This document shows positions 1 to 10,817 of a stretch of 64,000 nucleotides of DNA, piece after piece. The translations under genes and the position numbers were made by a program. Location of the stretch: assembly GCA_030268105.1 (NCBI GenBank), contig BSDZ01000086.1, forward strand, positions 3,488,501 to 3,552,500, in the 5' to 3' direction. The stretch comes from Volvox africanus (lineage: Eukaryota; Chlorophyta; Chlorophyceae; Chlamydomonadales; Volvocaceae). Every line of letters begins with the position of its first letter. The first letter of the stretch is position 1. Below the pieces are notes generated by a model. It was not told where the DNA came from, ran no database searches, and saw nothing but the letters and a program-made list of their open reading frames with translations.

Positions 1-472
1 AAACAAAACGCAGAGAAGAGATCTACGCGCAGGTTTAAGCGTTGCAATCAAACGTTTTCACGTAGTTGAGTCAATATATGCACAAGCTTTGCTCCCACTC
101 TACCTTGCGTTACGAGCCAAGAGGCTCAGAGACCGCTAAGCTCTCGAGACCAACAACAAGCCAAAAATATCATAATAACTAAAGGCCAATTAAGTATATA
201 ATTATTGGATTGTGCTCGTCGATTATGCGTGCCATACGTATGAGTTCAGGCGTCTCTCTTCTTCCAGGACAAGCTTCCGATGTGTGAATTGCCATCGGGT
301 ATTCCAGCTACATGTTAGAACACACACGGAATGTAACGCATATGTGCATGACCTCAGCGCGCAGATGGAGATGTTCCGCTGCCAGGCCCGCCCTAGTGCA
401 CAGCTTTGCAAGATGACTTGATTTCGCCTGTATTCTTCAAATCGTAACTGTCTCTCAGGAGCCGGACACGGT
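1..472. repeat. Long direct repeat, copy A (cut by window edge)
   Basis: This stretch recurs at 9168-9639 in the same orientation with no difference that I can see (offset 9167), and the similarity ends at the same base in both copies. It is AT-richer than the nearby coding DNA and has a TATA-like stretch near 190-205. The left end lies outside the window, so the full length is unknown. It could be an LTR, a solo element or one end of a segmental duplication. No primer-binding site or polypurine tract was recognised next to either copy. Confidence 0.9.
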
Positions 473-1255
473 GTCGACTATCATTTTTCCAAATAGAAAC
501 GCGGCAATGTGGTCTCAGCCTTTGGCCAAATATATGCAACGCATTCGCCGCACAGCGACACCCATCCAACCCAACTCCAACTCCAACCCCACCGGACTCC
601 TTACCAACTTGGTCAAGATGGCTGATATGTTGCGTCTTATACCTTATGTCTGGGCGTGTCACACTCGGGGGCCCCACTCTTCCCCGGCCCGCGACGATTT
701 GCCCCCTTGAGCTGTGCCTTTATTATTTCACGTGTCAGCTTTTACGCTTCAAGTCCGCATATCATCAGCACCTTCGAGCCCATCGTCCAGCCTAGCGCTT
801 GATGAGTGCGCAGCTCCACTTATCCAGGTAGCAAGGCGCAGAGGCGGCAAAAAGAGAGCATTTCATACGGATGGAAGAGGATGAAGCCGCAGGCGGCAAG
901 GGAATATATCTTTGCTCCATACATGCATGCCGGGGCCAGACGTCCTGCTCTATGTAGCCGCTAATGGTGTGGAGCGAACAGTCCAACAACCTGTCGTCGG
1001 CAGCAGTGGCGGGAGATGCCAGATGACCGTTGCGACATCAGCAGCTCCGCGGGCGCCGCCGTTACACACAGTACGGACGACATAGTGTTACTGCCAGCTT
1101 CATGCGAGAGAATAGAATCGCAGATATAATGGCGGCGGCGGCGGTATTTGCGCAGCTGCAGACAACGACGACGACCGGGTATATATATGTAGAGAAGTGG
1201 CGGCCGCAGTGGCGGCCCCGAAGGAGGGGCGGGAGCACAAGGTTATCACCGCCAG

Positions 1256-2158
1256 CTGCGGCATGACCGTTAAGCAGCTGCTGGGCCTGATGCCCTACAT
1301 AGTTCGCGCCGCTGACCCCCCCTGGCGAGGCACATGTCGGACTGCTGCCTTGAGCCCTTCTTTGCGCTGTCCTGGTTCTTGACCTGGTGGGCCCATGAAC
1401 TGGACGAGCTGCCAACTGCAGCGCGGCTATTCGACTTCTTCTTGGCCACCCACCCGCTAATGCCGCTGTACCTGGGGGCCGTGGCGATGCGCAGTCAGCG
1501 CGCCAGCCTGCTGGCGTGCGAAGACATACCGGAGCTGCATTCCACCCTGATGAACCTGAAACTGGTGGCTGCCAACGGCGATGGTGATTATGAAGGCGCT
1601 GGGAGGAGAAGGCGCAAGGGGAATGGGGCCGGGAGGACATCGATGGGAGGTATGGCGGGTGTGGTGGTACCGCTCAAGGAGTTGCTCCGTCAGGCAGAGC
1701 AGTTATGGCTTGCGAAGCCACCGCACGAGCTGGTACCGCTTCGGGCTGTCCACGGGTCGCTGCCTTCTCAGCAGCGGCTGCACCAGCGTCGCGCTTATGG
1801 CAACTCCACAGCTGCGGGCCGTACCAGCGGGCGCAGGGATGGTGACATGGGCGACGGCGAGGTGGCCGTGGCGTTGACTGCGTGCGTGGCGCATGCAGCA
1901 AGGATGGAGGGCAAACCGGCGTTGTGGAAGGTACCGAATACGGTGCCAGCGGAATGGCCGGACGGCGCGGATGGCGACGTGGCCCAGGTGGGGCAGTCAG
2001 AGCTCGGGCGCATCCTCAGCCGGGCTAGCAGCGTATTGGGCGCAAGTAGGCCACGCCGGGCGCTACTGTCGACGGCGCTGTTGGCAGGGGTGTACGTGGC
2101 GGCAGCAGTGGCTTTTGGATACGCCACGCTCTCCCGAACGACAGCTGGGCATCACTAA
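1256..2158 (+). pseudogene. 3' part of a TBC1D20-type Rab GTPase-activating protein gene, frameshifted
   Basis: The translation matches the C-terminal half of the TBC domain of TBC1D20-family proteins. It has the block around FFALSWFLTWWAHEL, then LFDFFLATHPLMPLYLGAVA, then a PLKELLRQAEQLW segment, and ends in a hydrophobic tail anchor about 20 residues before the stop, as TBC1D20 does. Family members stimulate GTP hydrolysis by Rab1-type GTPases at the ER and early secretory pathway. The conserved upstream piece (TVKQLLGLMPYIVRAADP) is in another frame: the two join only if the run of seven C at 1316-1322 had eight. The N-terminal half of the domain, with the catalytic Arg and Gln fingers, was not found between the direct repeat and this exon. 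The residues between the FFALSW block and PLKELL may contain an intron. It is either a decayed or truncated copy, or a real gene with an assembly error. The start is uncertain. Confidence 0.7.
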
Positions 2159-3998
2159 GAGGCAGGGTTTGACGGAGGTCTGCGTACGTAGATGTGCGTT
2201 GGTCCAAAATGGCGCAGGGGTTTGTGAAGGGCATCTGGTGAAAGTGTAGGCCTGTGTGTGTGAGGATTAGAGAACCGCTTTGTGCACGATGCGCCTTGTC
2301 ATGCGATGTGCACGCTTTTCCATGAAACCTAGTAGGCTGTCAAAAGGCCATACGGGTTCACAGAGCGATTTCTGGGGTGGGCCGAGGTGTGTGAAGCGTG
2401 ATCGACGGCTGGAATTGCAAAACCCCCACTCATGCGAAATGCCTTGGATGTGCGTGGCCGGCGAAACACACATTCAACCGCCACATTGATCAGCCCCCAC
2501 ATGGTGGACTTGTTTGTACTGGCCCGGGCAAAACTTGCGAGACAGTAATTTTCCCGGCAGTGTGGCTAAAACATGTCGGCCTGGCTTCCTTCGGTCGGCA
2601 TGTTGCTTTCCTGAACCAACTCAACGCCAGCCATTTACATGTGCGCCAGACATACCGTAATCTGTGCACGCGCAGGGGGACATCAGGAGTGGGAACTCGC
2701 TGGCATTCTTCTTTTCTCCGGGCGCCTGCTGGGATTCTTTTTGTCGCCCCCATTTTGATCGCATTAGTAGATGGAACATAGGCGGGCGGGTAGGCGACTA
2801 AAAGACAGGGAGTTCTGTACGGCAGTTTTCCTTTAGAATGGTTGGTAAGCGTCCCTCAACAAGATGCTTCCGTGTGCACGGAGCAAACCGCATTGCATTG
2901 CCGGTTGCCCATGTGACCATTTCTGTGCAGTGGACCTGGGGCTGTGGTCCTCCTACAGCTTGTTTCAAGTTGCCTAGCTAGTCCAGGCTCTAGTCTCAAG
3001 CCCCACGTAGACTCATTTAGAAGCGCTAGGCTGCAAAGAGTGCCTAGCTTGGCAGGATGACGAGGTGCTGAGTGGGGCTGCCACGGATGGCAATCACACC
3101 AATAACCAGGCGTTTCCGCACCTAGGAGACTCATGGTAATACCTTACCTGTCGATTTGTCACGTCATACGTGTTGACGGTGAAAAGGGAAACCAGGGGTA
3201 GAGATGAGCGCTTTCCAATTTTTACGCGGGAGTCACCTGCTTGTCCCGTGGAGGTTCACATCGGGTCGCTTGCCCTTGAAGTGTAATTCCGACCAACGCA
3301 CCCTCGAGACGGGGGGGCTCATCACCAGGCAATCAAGGATGGCGGTGCATATGTGAATGTCATAACAGCAAGCTGTCACACTCACAGAGGAAAGACAAAA
3401 CCGCATCCGTGGGTACTGTAGCGCTGTTGATTCCTAAATTTGCGTTATAACCCATCAGTCCCCCATCAGGCTCTGATGGCCTCTGAAGACACAACGGTAC
3501 CAAACCAACGGTACTATTTGTCGGGTTGGTTTGGGTGATCAGGTGGGGTGGGAGAGGAGGGGGAAGGCAGGGGCTTGCGCAGGGAGGGAGGGGAACCATC
3601 CAGAAAGAGAACATGTATGTTGTATGTTACACGGGGTGCAGATCGACATCATGCTCGCCCTGTGCAGGCAGGGTAACCCGAGCAATCAGTGAGCGCCGAC
3701 ACGGGGGCGCGAAATGCACAACTCCCGACATTGGGATGGAGCAGAGAATGCGGGGCTTATGTAAACGACCCCTCACGGCAAGAGGTTATCGACCCATGGG
3801 TCGCCAAGTGCTCATGGACTCCCTGTCCCTCATGCACACTATATGAGAGCTACTGTTGAGTCAGGAAGACCCGCATAGGGTGCGTGGGTAAAGTCATCTT
3901 GTTATGTCATCAAGTCGAGCCAAATACACAAACTAACAAACTCAACGAACACATACACGTATATATGGGTGACGTCTTGTTGTGTCACCAAACACACC

Positions 3999-4000
3999 AC

Positions 4001-4069
<69 letters not shown>

Positions 4070-4071
4070 AG
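3999..4071. repeat. (ACATAC)n microsatellite
   Basis: About ten tandem copies of a CA-rich hexamer run into a short CA dinucleotide tract. All six frames stay open through it, giving artificial Thr/His, Cys/Val and Tyr/Val ORFs. Confidence 0.95.
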
Positions 4072-4359
4072 CACGTACACATAAGCACACAAGCACAAAC
4101 AAACAACCCACGGCTCGTAATGGCTTGTGCCGGTGCCCCTGCAAGGCCCCTACAGATGCTAGATGTGTGGCCCGGCACCTAATATTCCATGAATATGTGT
4201 GCCGTACATATCGTACAGCTGCTAACTCCACTCTCCACCTCCGGAGGGCAAAGCTCGGGCGCCCTTATCGGCCCCGCCAGCGTGCGTCCGCCGCTGCCTA
4301 CTTGGAGAGGCCTTAGGGTTTCAGCGGCAACTACCACGGTTGTGCAACGAGAAATGACC

Positions 4360-4391
4360 GTTAGGATTGGACCGTTAGGGCCAATCCTAAC
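4360..4391. repeat. Short perfect inverted repeat
   Basis: An 11-base arm (GTTAGGATTGG) is followed after 10 bases by its exact reverse complement, so the stretch can fold into a stem-loop. The spacer repeats part of the preceding sequence (ACCGTTAGG). It may be the end or core of a small fold-back element. Confidence 0.7.
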
Positions 4392-4756
4392 CAACAGTCC
4401 CCATATGTTCACTCAGCCAGATCGCAAAGAGCAATCTGTCCTGAGGGAGTGGTCAATCCGGTCAAACTTCAGCTTACCCAGTGGATTGGTCTGTCGTACT
4501 CCCAGAATCCCCCCAAGTGGGAGCAGTGGCCGAACTGGCCCCGAGGGAAGCTTCCAAGCTCGGACGCAGCCAAGGACTACGACATGCCCAGGGCAGGCGA
4601 CGACAATCAGCACCCTGGCGGGGGAAATAACAGCGCCCCAGGCCTCCCCTCCAGAGACGGGGGCACACACAAACACAGAAATACAAGGTGCCCAAAGCCC
4701 ACAGACTTGACACCTGGAAAGGCCTTGTTGGCTGCATGTACGGCACATAGACCAAG

Positions 4757-4781
4757 CCTTAAGTCCGTGACAGACTTAAGG
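4757..4781. repeat. Short perfect inverted repeat
   Basis: Nine-base arms CCTTAAGTC and GACTTAAGG are separated by seven bases. No gene end is known next to it, so a terminator role is not supported. Confidence 0.65.
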
Positions 4782-5357
4782 TTCGCGTCGGGGATCACAA
4801 CACTGTTTCCAAACACAACCACACACACACACACACAAACTGACAAATACATTTCACAATTACGTAAAGCAACCAACACACACACACGTACCAGATACAC
4901 GCACGCAAACACGCACGCACCCGCACGCACGCACAATGCACAAGCCAGGATAGTCGGTCGTTGAAGCCATACGGGCCGCAGTGTGCAGCAAATATTTTGT
5001 AGCCATAAGTCGGGTCACTCCTGGTAATAGCGGTTTAACTTAACAAAATCACTGCTGTCCTGCGAACGTTGAGGACAGTTACCACCCCTCCCTAACCGAT
5101 TATGAACCCTCCAGCCCTAACCAATAACCGACATCTGCCGTCACCGACCCATAGCATTACCATTCGGAAAATATAGCCGGAATCACCCCCCTTGCGAGCC
5201 AACCAACAAGTGCGACCTGCGGGTGGCTCACATACTTTCTAGGTGCGCCTACCCCCTTCCCCCCCCACACACACCGAATCGTCGTACCACGCCTCCACTG
5301 CCCAACACCTGGGATAGAGATCCCCTTTCCTACACATGCAAGAGTGCCCCGCTGCGA

Positions 5358-6920
5358 TCATGGCGACGAGCTGTCACAGCTTCCGCTGTCACTGCTGCGG
5401 CGGCGACGATGAAAGCGAACACGGCGGCCTCTGACGCTGCCATAGACGTTGCCGCCACCGCTGCCGTGGCCGATGCTGAAGCTGCTGACGCTGCTGACGC
5501 TGCCGTGGCCAATGCTGCCACGGCTGACACTTTCTTCTGTTGGCTCCGCCGCATCCACATCCGCCGCCACTTCCATATCCGCCGCCATTTCCACATCCAT
5601 CATGTCCGCCTCCGCCTCCGTTTCGTCCACATCCATCATGACCGCCTCGTCCGCCTCCGCCTCCGTCTCGTCCACATCCATGGGGTCCGAGAGCTGACCA
5701 TAATGTCGACCATCGACCTCTAGAAACGGAATAACGGGGATATCCCAGTCCATTGTGTCGAAGACACCTACAGCCTCCGGCTCCATCACCGCGGTCAGCG
5801 CCGTGATCTGCCTCCTGATGCTATGGTGCACCGCGCGACCGGGTGCACACGGGCAGCTCAGGGTCTCCACAACCTCCTGCACGCGATGCCAAGGGGTGTG
5901 TATGAGCACATTGCGATACGGCAACAGATACGGCAGCAGTGCATCACGTCACATGTACGAGGTAGACAGACAGAGGTAAACAGTACGAGCACAGTCCGTA
6001 ATCTCAATCTATCACAGCATGATAGATTCATTACGATTTATAAAAAAAATCCATTAGGGTAACGAACAGCTCATCAGGCGCTATACAGCGCGCCTACCTA
6101 AAACCTCCAAAACCAACCGCGAAAACGGAAGTAACGGAAGCGGCCAACGAAGCAATGACCTGCCGTCGTACTCACCTCCCTGGTTGCAGTGCCCATCCAG
6201 GGCAACGTGACGCTGATGCACGTTGCCGGCTGGCTCGTCACCGTTGATAGGCCGCACCTCATGCACGTCCTGGTGACTTGGACTTCTCCTGCCTCGTTCA
6301 GTGACATCACGCCCGACGGCGAGGGTGCACCAGCGGCCTGGTGGTGGCAGTGGGCAGTGGGCAGTGGGCGGATGGGCGGCAGTGTCAACTACAGGCGGCG
6401 CAGCAAGCAAAGGCTCAAATGCTCCTATACAAAATTTTGGGTGTCCGCGGACGCCGCCGAAGGCACCACCAAACTATACAGCCGTAACGTATCGGATTTA
6501 TTTATCATGATCACCACCAAAAACTATCAACAAAAAACCTGTAGCCTAGCGAAGCGCATACCTGCGAAACCGCATAGTGGCAAGAATTGTTCCCGAGGTT
6601 CCTTAAACCAATCGGACGCGCCGCAGAGACAACTTCGCGTTCCTGCGAAAAAAAAACATTTCTCATCATAAGATTATAATTGCATTACGTCATACGATGC
6701 ACGGCCTGCGATAAGCTGGTTGAGCCGAGCTGATGAGCTGAGCCGGGGATGTTGGGACATCTCAACTGGAAAGCTTCAACGAGCTCACTTCAAAGTTTTA
6801 TATTTCTGTACTAACCTCCACAGCGTCGAGGATAGCATTCATGACTTTCGGCGCTTGCGTGTTAGAAACGCCGATGCTCAGCATGGCCAACTCGGCCCGA
6901 AGAACCGAAACTTCTGCAGC
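5358..6920 (-). CDS. Candidate multi-exon gene, acidic repeat protein, 5' end open
   Basis: I do not recognise this protein. Three minus-strand exons keep one frame with phase-0 junctions: 6816-6920, 6176-6388 (ending in a strong GAG|GTGAGT donor) and 5358-5876 (stop at 5358). Together they give about 278 residues, and the frame is open at the 5' side. The first exon is helix-like. The middle exon has a CxxC pair. The last starts with a Cys-containing segment (LSCPCAPG), then carries two near-perfect copies of MDVDETEAEAD plus further Asp/Glu/Met-rich repeats, a Ser/Gly-rich stretch and a basic RRVRFHRRRR motif close to the C-terminus. An acidic tract followed by a basic cluster suggests a nuclear or nucleic-acid-associated protein, but that is only inference. 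The gene lies inside the segment bounded by the long direct repeats, so it could belong to a mobile element. Confidence 0.4.
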
Positions 6921-9167
6921 CTGCAAGCATCCCCATTCCGTCAAATTGCCATCCTACATTCATTTTATGGCTCCAGAAGCCTCATTGAACTTACCCCGTC
7001 GCGAGGACGTGGCGTGCAGGTAGTCGGCGTCTGCCGATTTGAACATCCCAAGCCTTCTAAGCTCGAAGAACGCAAACGGAAAGTGGTAGCTGGTAAGCGG
7101 GGTAAGATTCTACACATTTTTGCAAAGGATTTGCACTTCTACACAGCCATTGGGACGTGTTATATTTTGCACCCCACTTGCGTCCGTACATCAGGGGAAA
7201 ACACACCGGGCTACTGGTGCTTGGTATTTGCTGTGAAAAACTGGTTTATCAGAGTCTAAAAAAGCTCGGTTTTAATGCTGAATGCAATTGTGGAAAGACA
7301 GGTAGGAAGAACGCAAAGAGGGGAGCTGATATGACTACTGGAAACAATTGCTAAAAGCCGATTTCCTGCGAGAAGCTGAAGGATGAACTAGACCATTTCG
7401 TGTTTGGACACGGTCGCTCCTGGACACAGCCCGAAGAGGGATTCCTGCTCAATTTCGCGCGAAATGTCGACAACTCAACGAACTTGTTTCGTGCTTGGCC
7501 CCAACCCTCGGGCTGGAAATGATCAAGTCATACCGCATGGATGTGCTTAAACGACCAAGTGCTCAGGTAGAGCAGATGGGCTGAAAGCACACTTTCAGTA
7601 ATTCGGCTTGCGGCTGAGTCAATAACAACTTGGGGGCATTGACACAACTACATGAAACTGCCTGACTCATCGAACCAGTATCGCATGGAACCCAAGAACC
7701 TGATTGTACACCCTGGTCTCAAGCGCCACCCTGGGAATGGCGCTGTCGTTTGCCCAGTCGCTGTCACAACACGAAGGAAAAACAAAAGCACATGTGGAAT
7801 CGCAATATGGAAATGCAAACAGGAAAGCACTCCCGAACCTGGAAAGTGTACTCCAGGAACAGAGCCAACCGAAAGAACCCCAAGCCGTGCCTTCGCGCCT
7901 CAGGGCACCTGTTCTATCCCGCACCTGACACCGCATCACGCTTCCGAAAACGCCCGATCTATCTGGTGCTGCCTTCATCTGCTGCCGGCATCTGTCTGCC
8001 CGCTTACTCGTTGTCAGGGCAGCGCTGCTTACCCCCGCTCTACCGCTGCAATCCATTCAACGAGAGCAACTCCCACCCAGGGCTGACCACACCCATGGAG
8101 CACCGCTTTGCCGCCCCCTGCCTCGTGGTACTGGCTAGTCCATTCGACATGCCGCTCCCAATCACGTCCTCTGTATTTCTTCTCTAACGGAAAGTTACCA
8201 AGATGTTTATACGGGGTTCATGGCGAGCCATCGGGCAGACCGTTGCCAATACCATTAAAATGCCTGATTGGAGGAAGCAGGGGTGCAAGGGAGTCGCGCG
8301 ATGGAGCGGAAGGTTAAGGACAAGTGCACGAGCTAGCGTTAGAAAGATTTTCCATACAGCACGAATGAATCAGAGCGCTGGGACCATGCGGCAGCATCAG
8401 AGCAACAGTCTAGACTGGCATGGACGCCTGAAAACGCACACACGCTTCATGGTGTTACACGCCGCTTGGGATGCCGATGCAGAGGCCGATGGCCTTTGCC
8501 AAAAGCTCAAGGAGTAAGGCTCCGCCGTGGCCGGCCGAGGGAAAAGCGTATTCCCCTGCCCGATTGCCCGAAAACAATTTCGAATCAGCAACACTAGCTA
8601 CGACATCCATGACCATCACTTACGTTTTACACGCAGGAGAGGTACATGACAGGATTGTTCAGGTTGCGTAAAGGAATCTGCGAGTGACACCAACAAGATG
8701 CTTGTTACGAACTTGGGGGAGTTGAAGTGACGGAGTCTGACTTATCTTCAGGTAGTCTTCAAGTCGCGCATTTTATTAAGTGATTCCCCCTGCAAGACGT
8801 GCGCCAAGGCGCTGCGAGTAACTTTGGTCGCGTGTAGCGATATGGAGATTGGTGCGAATATGGGTAGATGCATTATTCCGCTGGGCCAAATGGGCCTGAA
8901 TGAACTCTTATATCAAGACTTAGGTGATGATTGTGATACTGAAAGGGGAGGTCGTGAATCCTGGTACATTTGTCCGAGCAGCCACGTCAAAGTTAAATCG
9001 TTGGATCTAGGCAACGCACGTACCTCCCCATATCGCCATTTCCATTGAACTAGCCGTCAGGATGCAGTCCGATCGATAAGAATCACTGCATCAACTCGAT
9101 AGTATTTCTCCCTACCTGGCGCCTTCAGTTTGCTGCTCAATGCCAATCACTCGTAATCGGAATATAG
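6921..9167. other. Repeat-bounded stretch with only fragmentary coding signal
   Basis: Short coding-looking pieces occur on both strands: plus 7375-7530 and 7750-7925, and minus 8035-8190 with a GTAAGC donor at its end. None could be chained into a gene or matched to a family. Upstream exons of the acidic-repeat gene may lie here. Confidence 0.4.
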
Positions 9168-9639
9168 AAACAAAACGCAGAGAAGAGATCTACGCGCAGG
9201 TTTAAGCGTTGCAATCAAACGTTTTCACGTAGTTGAGTCAATATATGCACAAGCTTTGCTCCCACTCTACCTTGCGTTACGAGCCAAGAGGCTCAGAGAC
9301 CGCTAAGCTCTCGAGACCAACAACAAGCCAAAAATATCATAATAACTAAAGGCCAATTAAGTATATAATTATTGGATTGTGCTCGTCGATTATGCGTGCC
9401 ATACGTATGAGTTCAGGCGTCTCTCTTCTTCCAGGACAAGCTTCCGATGTGTGAATTGCCATCGGGTATTCCAGCTACATGTTAGAACACACACGGAATG
9501 TAACGCATATGTGCATGACCTCAGCGCGCAGATGGAGATGTTCCGCTGCCAGGCCCGCCCTAGTGCACAGCTTTGCAAGATGACTTGATTTCGCCTGTAT
9601 TCTTCAAATCGTAACTGTCTCTCAGGAGCCGGACACGGT
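9168..9639. repeat. Long direct repeat, copy B
   Basis: This is the second copy of the sequence at 1-472, in the same orientation and apparently identical. Its right edge abuts a different dispersed repeat starting near 9638. The bases just left of it (ending AATATAG) show no obvious polypurine tract. Confidence 0.9.
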
Positions 9640-9690
9640 TTCAGTATGGGACGGCCAGTTTGGGTGGGGATACGCGGGTAGTGGTCATGA
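9638..9690 (+). repeat. Dispersed repeat, also inside a DHAD intron
   Basis: This stretch, from TTTCAGTATGGGACGG onward, matches the reverse complement of about 21085-21131 with only a few differences. The shared part ends with GGGTGGGGATACGCGGGT. The matching copy sits in an intron of the DHAD gene. The family was not identified. Confidence 0.75.
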
Positions 9691-10817
9691 ACTTCTGTAA
9701 TAATACGATGCATGTTGGTGCTGGTATCGTCGGCAAGCAGGTGGTCATGATCTTCTGGAACGCGTTACGGCCGGCATCAGTTCAACTTAACGTTGCCGTC
9801 GTTATTACCTGTTGAAGTCAGCAAAGCGCCCGGCCCCTCGTGGGCCGTATTACTTGCTCTGACATTCTTTCGTATATGAGTGTTGCTCACATTCCAACAA
9901 CTCGGCTTAGCTAGCTGCTCGCTGTTCCAATAGTGAACCAGTTGGTCCCATACACATCACCTCCCAGCCCGCGCTTCCAAGGCATGCAGTCGCGCTGCAC
10001 CTTTGAACATGAACGGGTCGAACCGCAGCGGGCATATGATCACGACAAATGCCAACGGCCAGCTGTTTCAGACCGTTGAAAGCGGTTGTTGCCAGTGACG
10101 CAGTCATTCAGCAGTAGAGGGTGAAGAAAACGACGAGCACTTCAAGCCCAGATACAGCTGCGTGTGGGAGTATACATGTACATAGATAGTGTACATCTTG
10201 ACGAAGTCGGTGGTCTGGATGGAGAAGCCGCTGCCCGTACGTGACGACACAGCGCATGCCGCCACAAGCCATGCATGAGAGTGGAGGAGGAATACGCAAT
10301 GTTCTGCTGCGAGAAGGGGTGGGGTCGAGCCGACGGCGGCGGTGGTATGCATGTGGCGATGCCATGGTCGTGACGACGCACGTCTGGGAAGGGCGACGTT
10401 GCTTGATTGGTCAATCCATGCATGTACATACACATATTATAAACATATATGTGTTCTATGTATGCCTGTATATATACATAGGAAGATGTACGTATGTACG
10501 TCGATGGAAGGCATCGAACGAGGCCTCTAGCAGTACATAAGGCTGATTGCCTCACGCGCAGCTAACTAGGCACCACCTACCCCTGGTGCGGACTGCTTGT
10601 TTGTCAACTCCCAAAACGCGGGAAGCCGTTCAAGTGCGCGTTTCGTAAGCAAGAGCTTTTGTCATCATGCAAGATAGTGATTAATACCTTGTGATTGCAG
10701 TGATATATCGCGCCGTTATTATCATGATTATTAATAGATGCAAGCGTAAATCATGCCCAGGTAATCATTAGCAGGACCGTGTGCATCTAGCAGCCAACAC
10801 CGTTGATACAGACGTTC
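9691..10817. other. No recognised gene
   Basis: No frame here has support beyond chance. The last few hundred bases precede the Gln-rich gene and presumably hold its promoter and 5' UTR, but no specific element can be defended. Confidence 0.5.

Larger units (their letters stand above)
2159..5357. other. Long stretch without a recognised gene
   Basis: No reading frame here has both splice-site support and family resemblance. The stretch holds a hexanucleotide microsatellite near 4000-4071 and two short perfect inverted repeats (4360-4391 and 4757-4781). CA-rich tracts near 4820-4935 open spurious frames. Confidence 0.5.

Noticed and set aside
3902..4231. Frames with (Val-Tyr)n, (Cys-Val)n and (His-Thr)n across the hexamer repeat
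   Set aside because: They are artefacts of a microsatellite that lacks stops in all frames.
7157..7530. Plus-strand pieces such as ELDHFVFGHGRSWTQPEEGF
   Set aside because: They look codon-like, but no splice chain, start codon or family match could be found; kept only as unresolved signal.
1..9639. Canonical autonomous LTR retrotransposon
   Set aside because: No reverse transcriptase, integrase or gag motif, no tRNA-type primer-binding site after copy A and no polypurine tract before copy B were seen. Only the repeat structure is reported.
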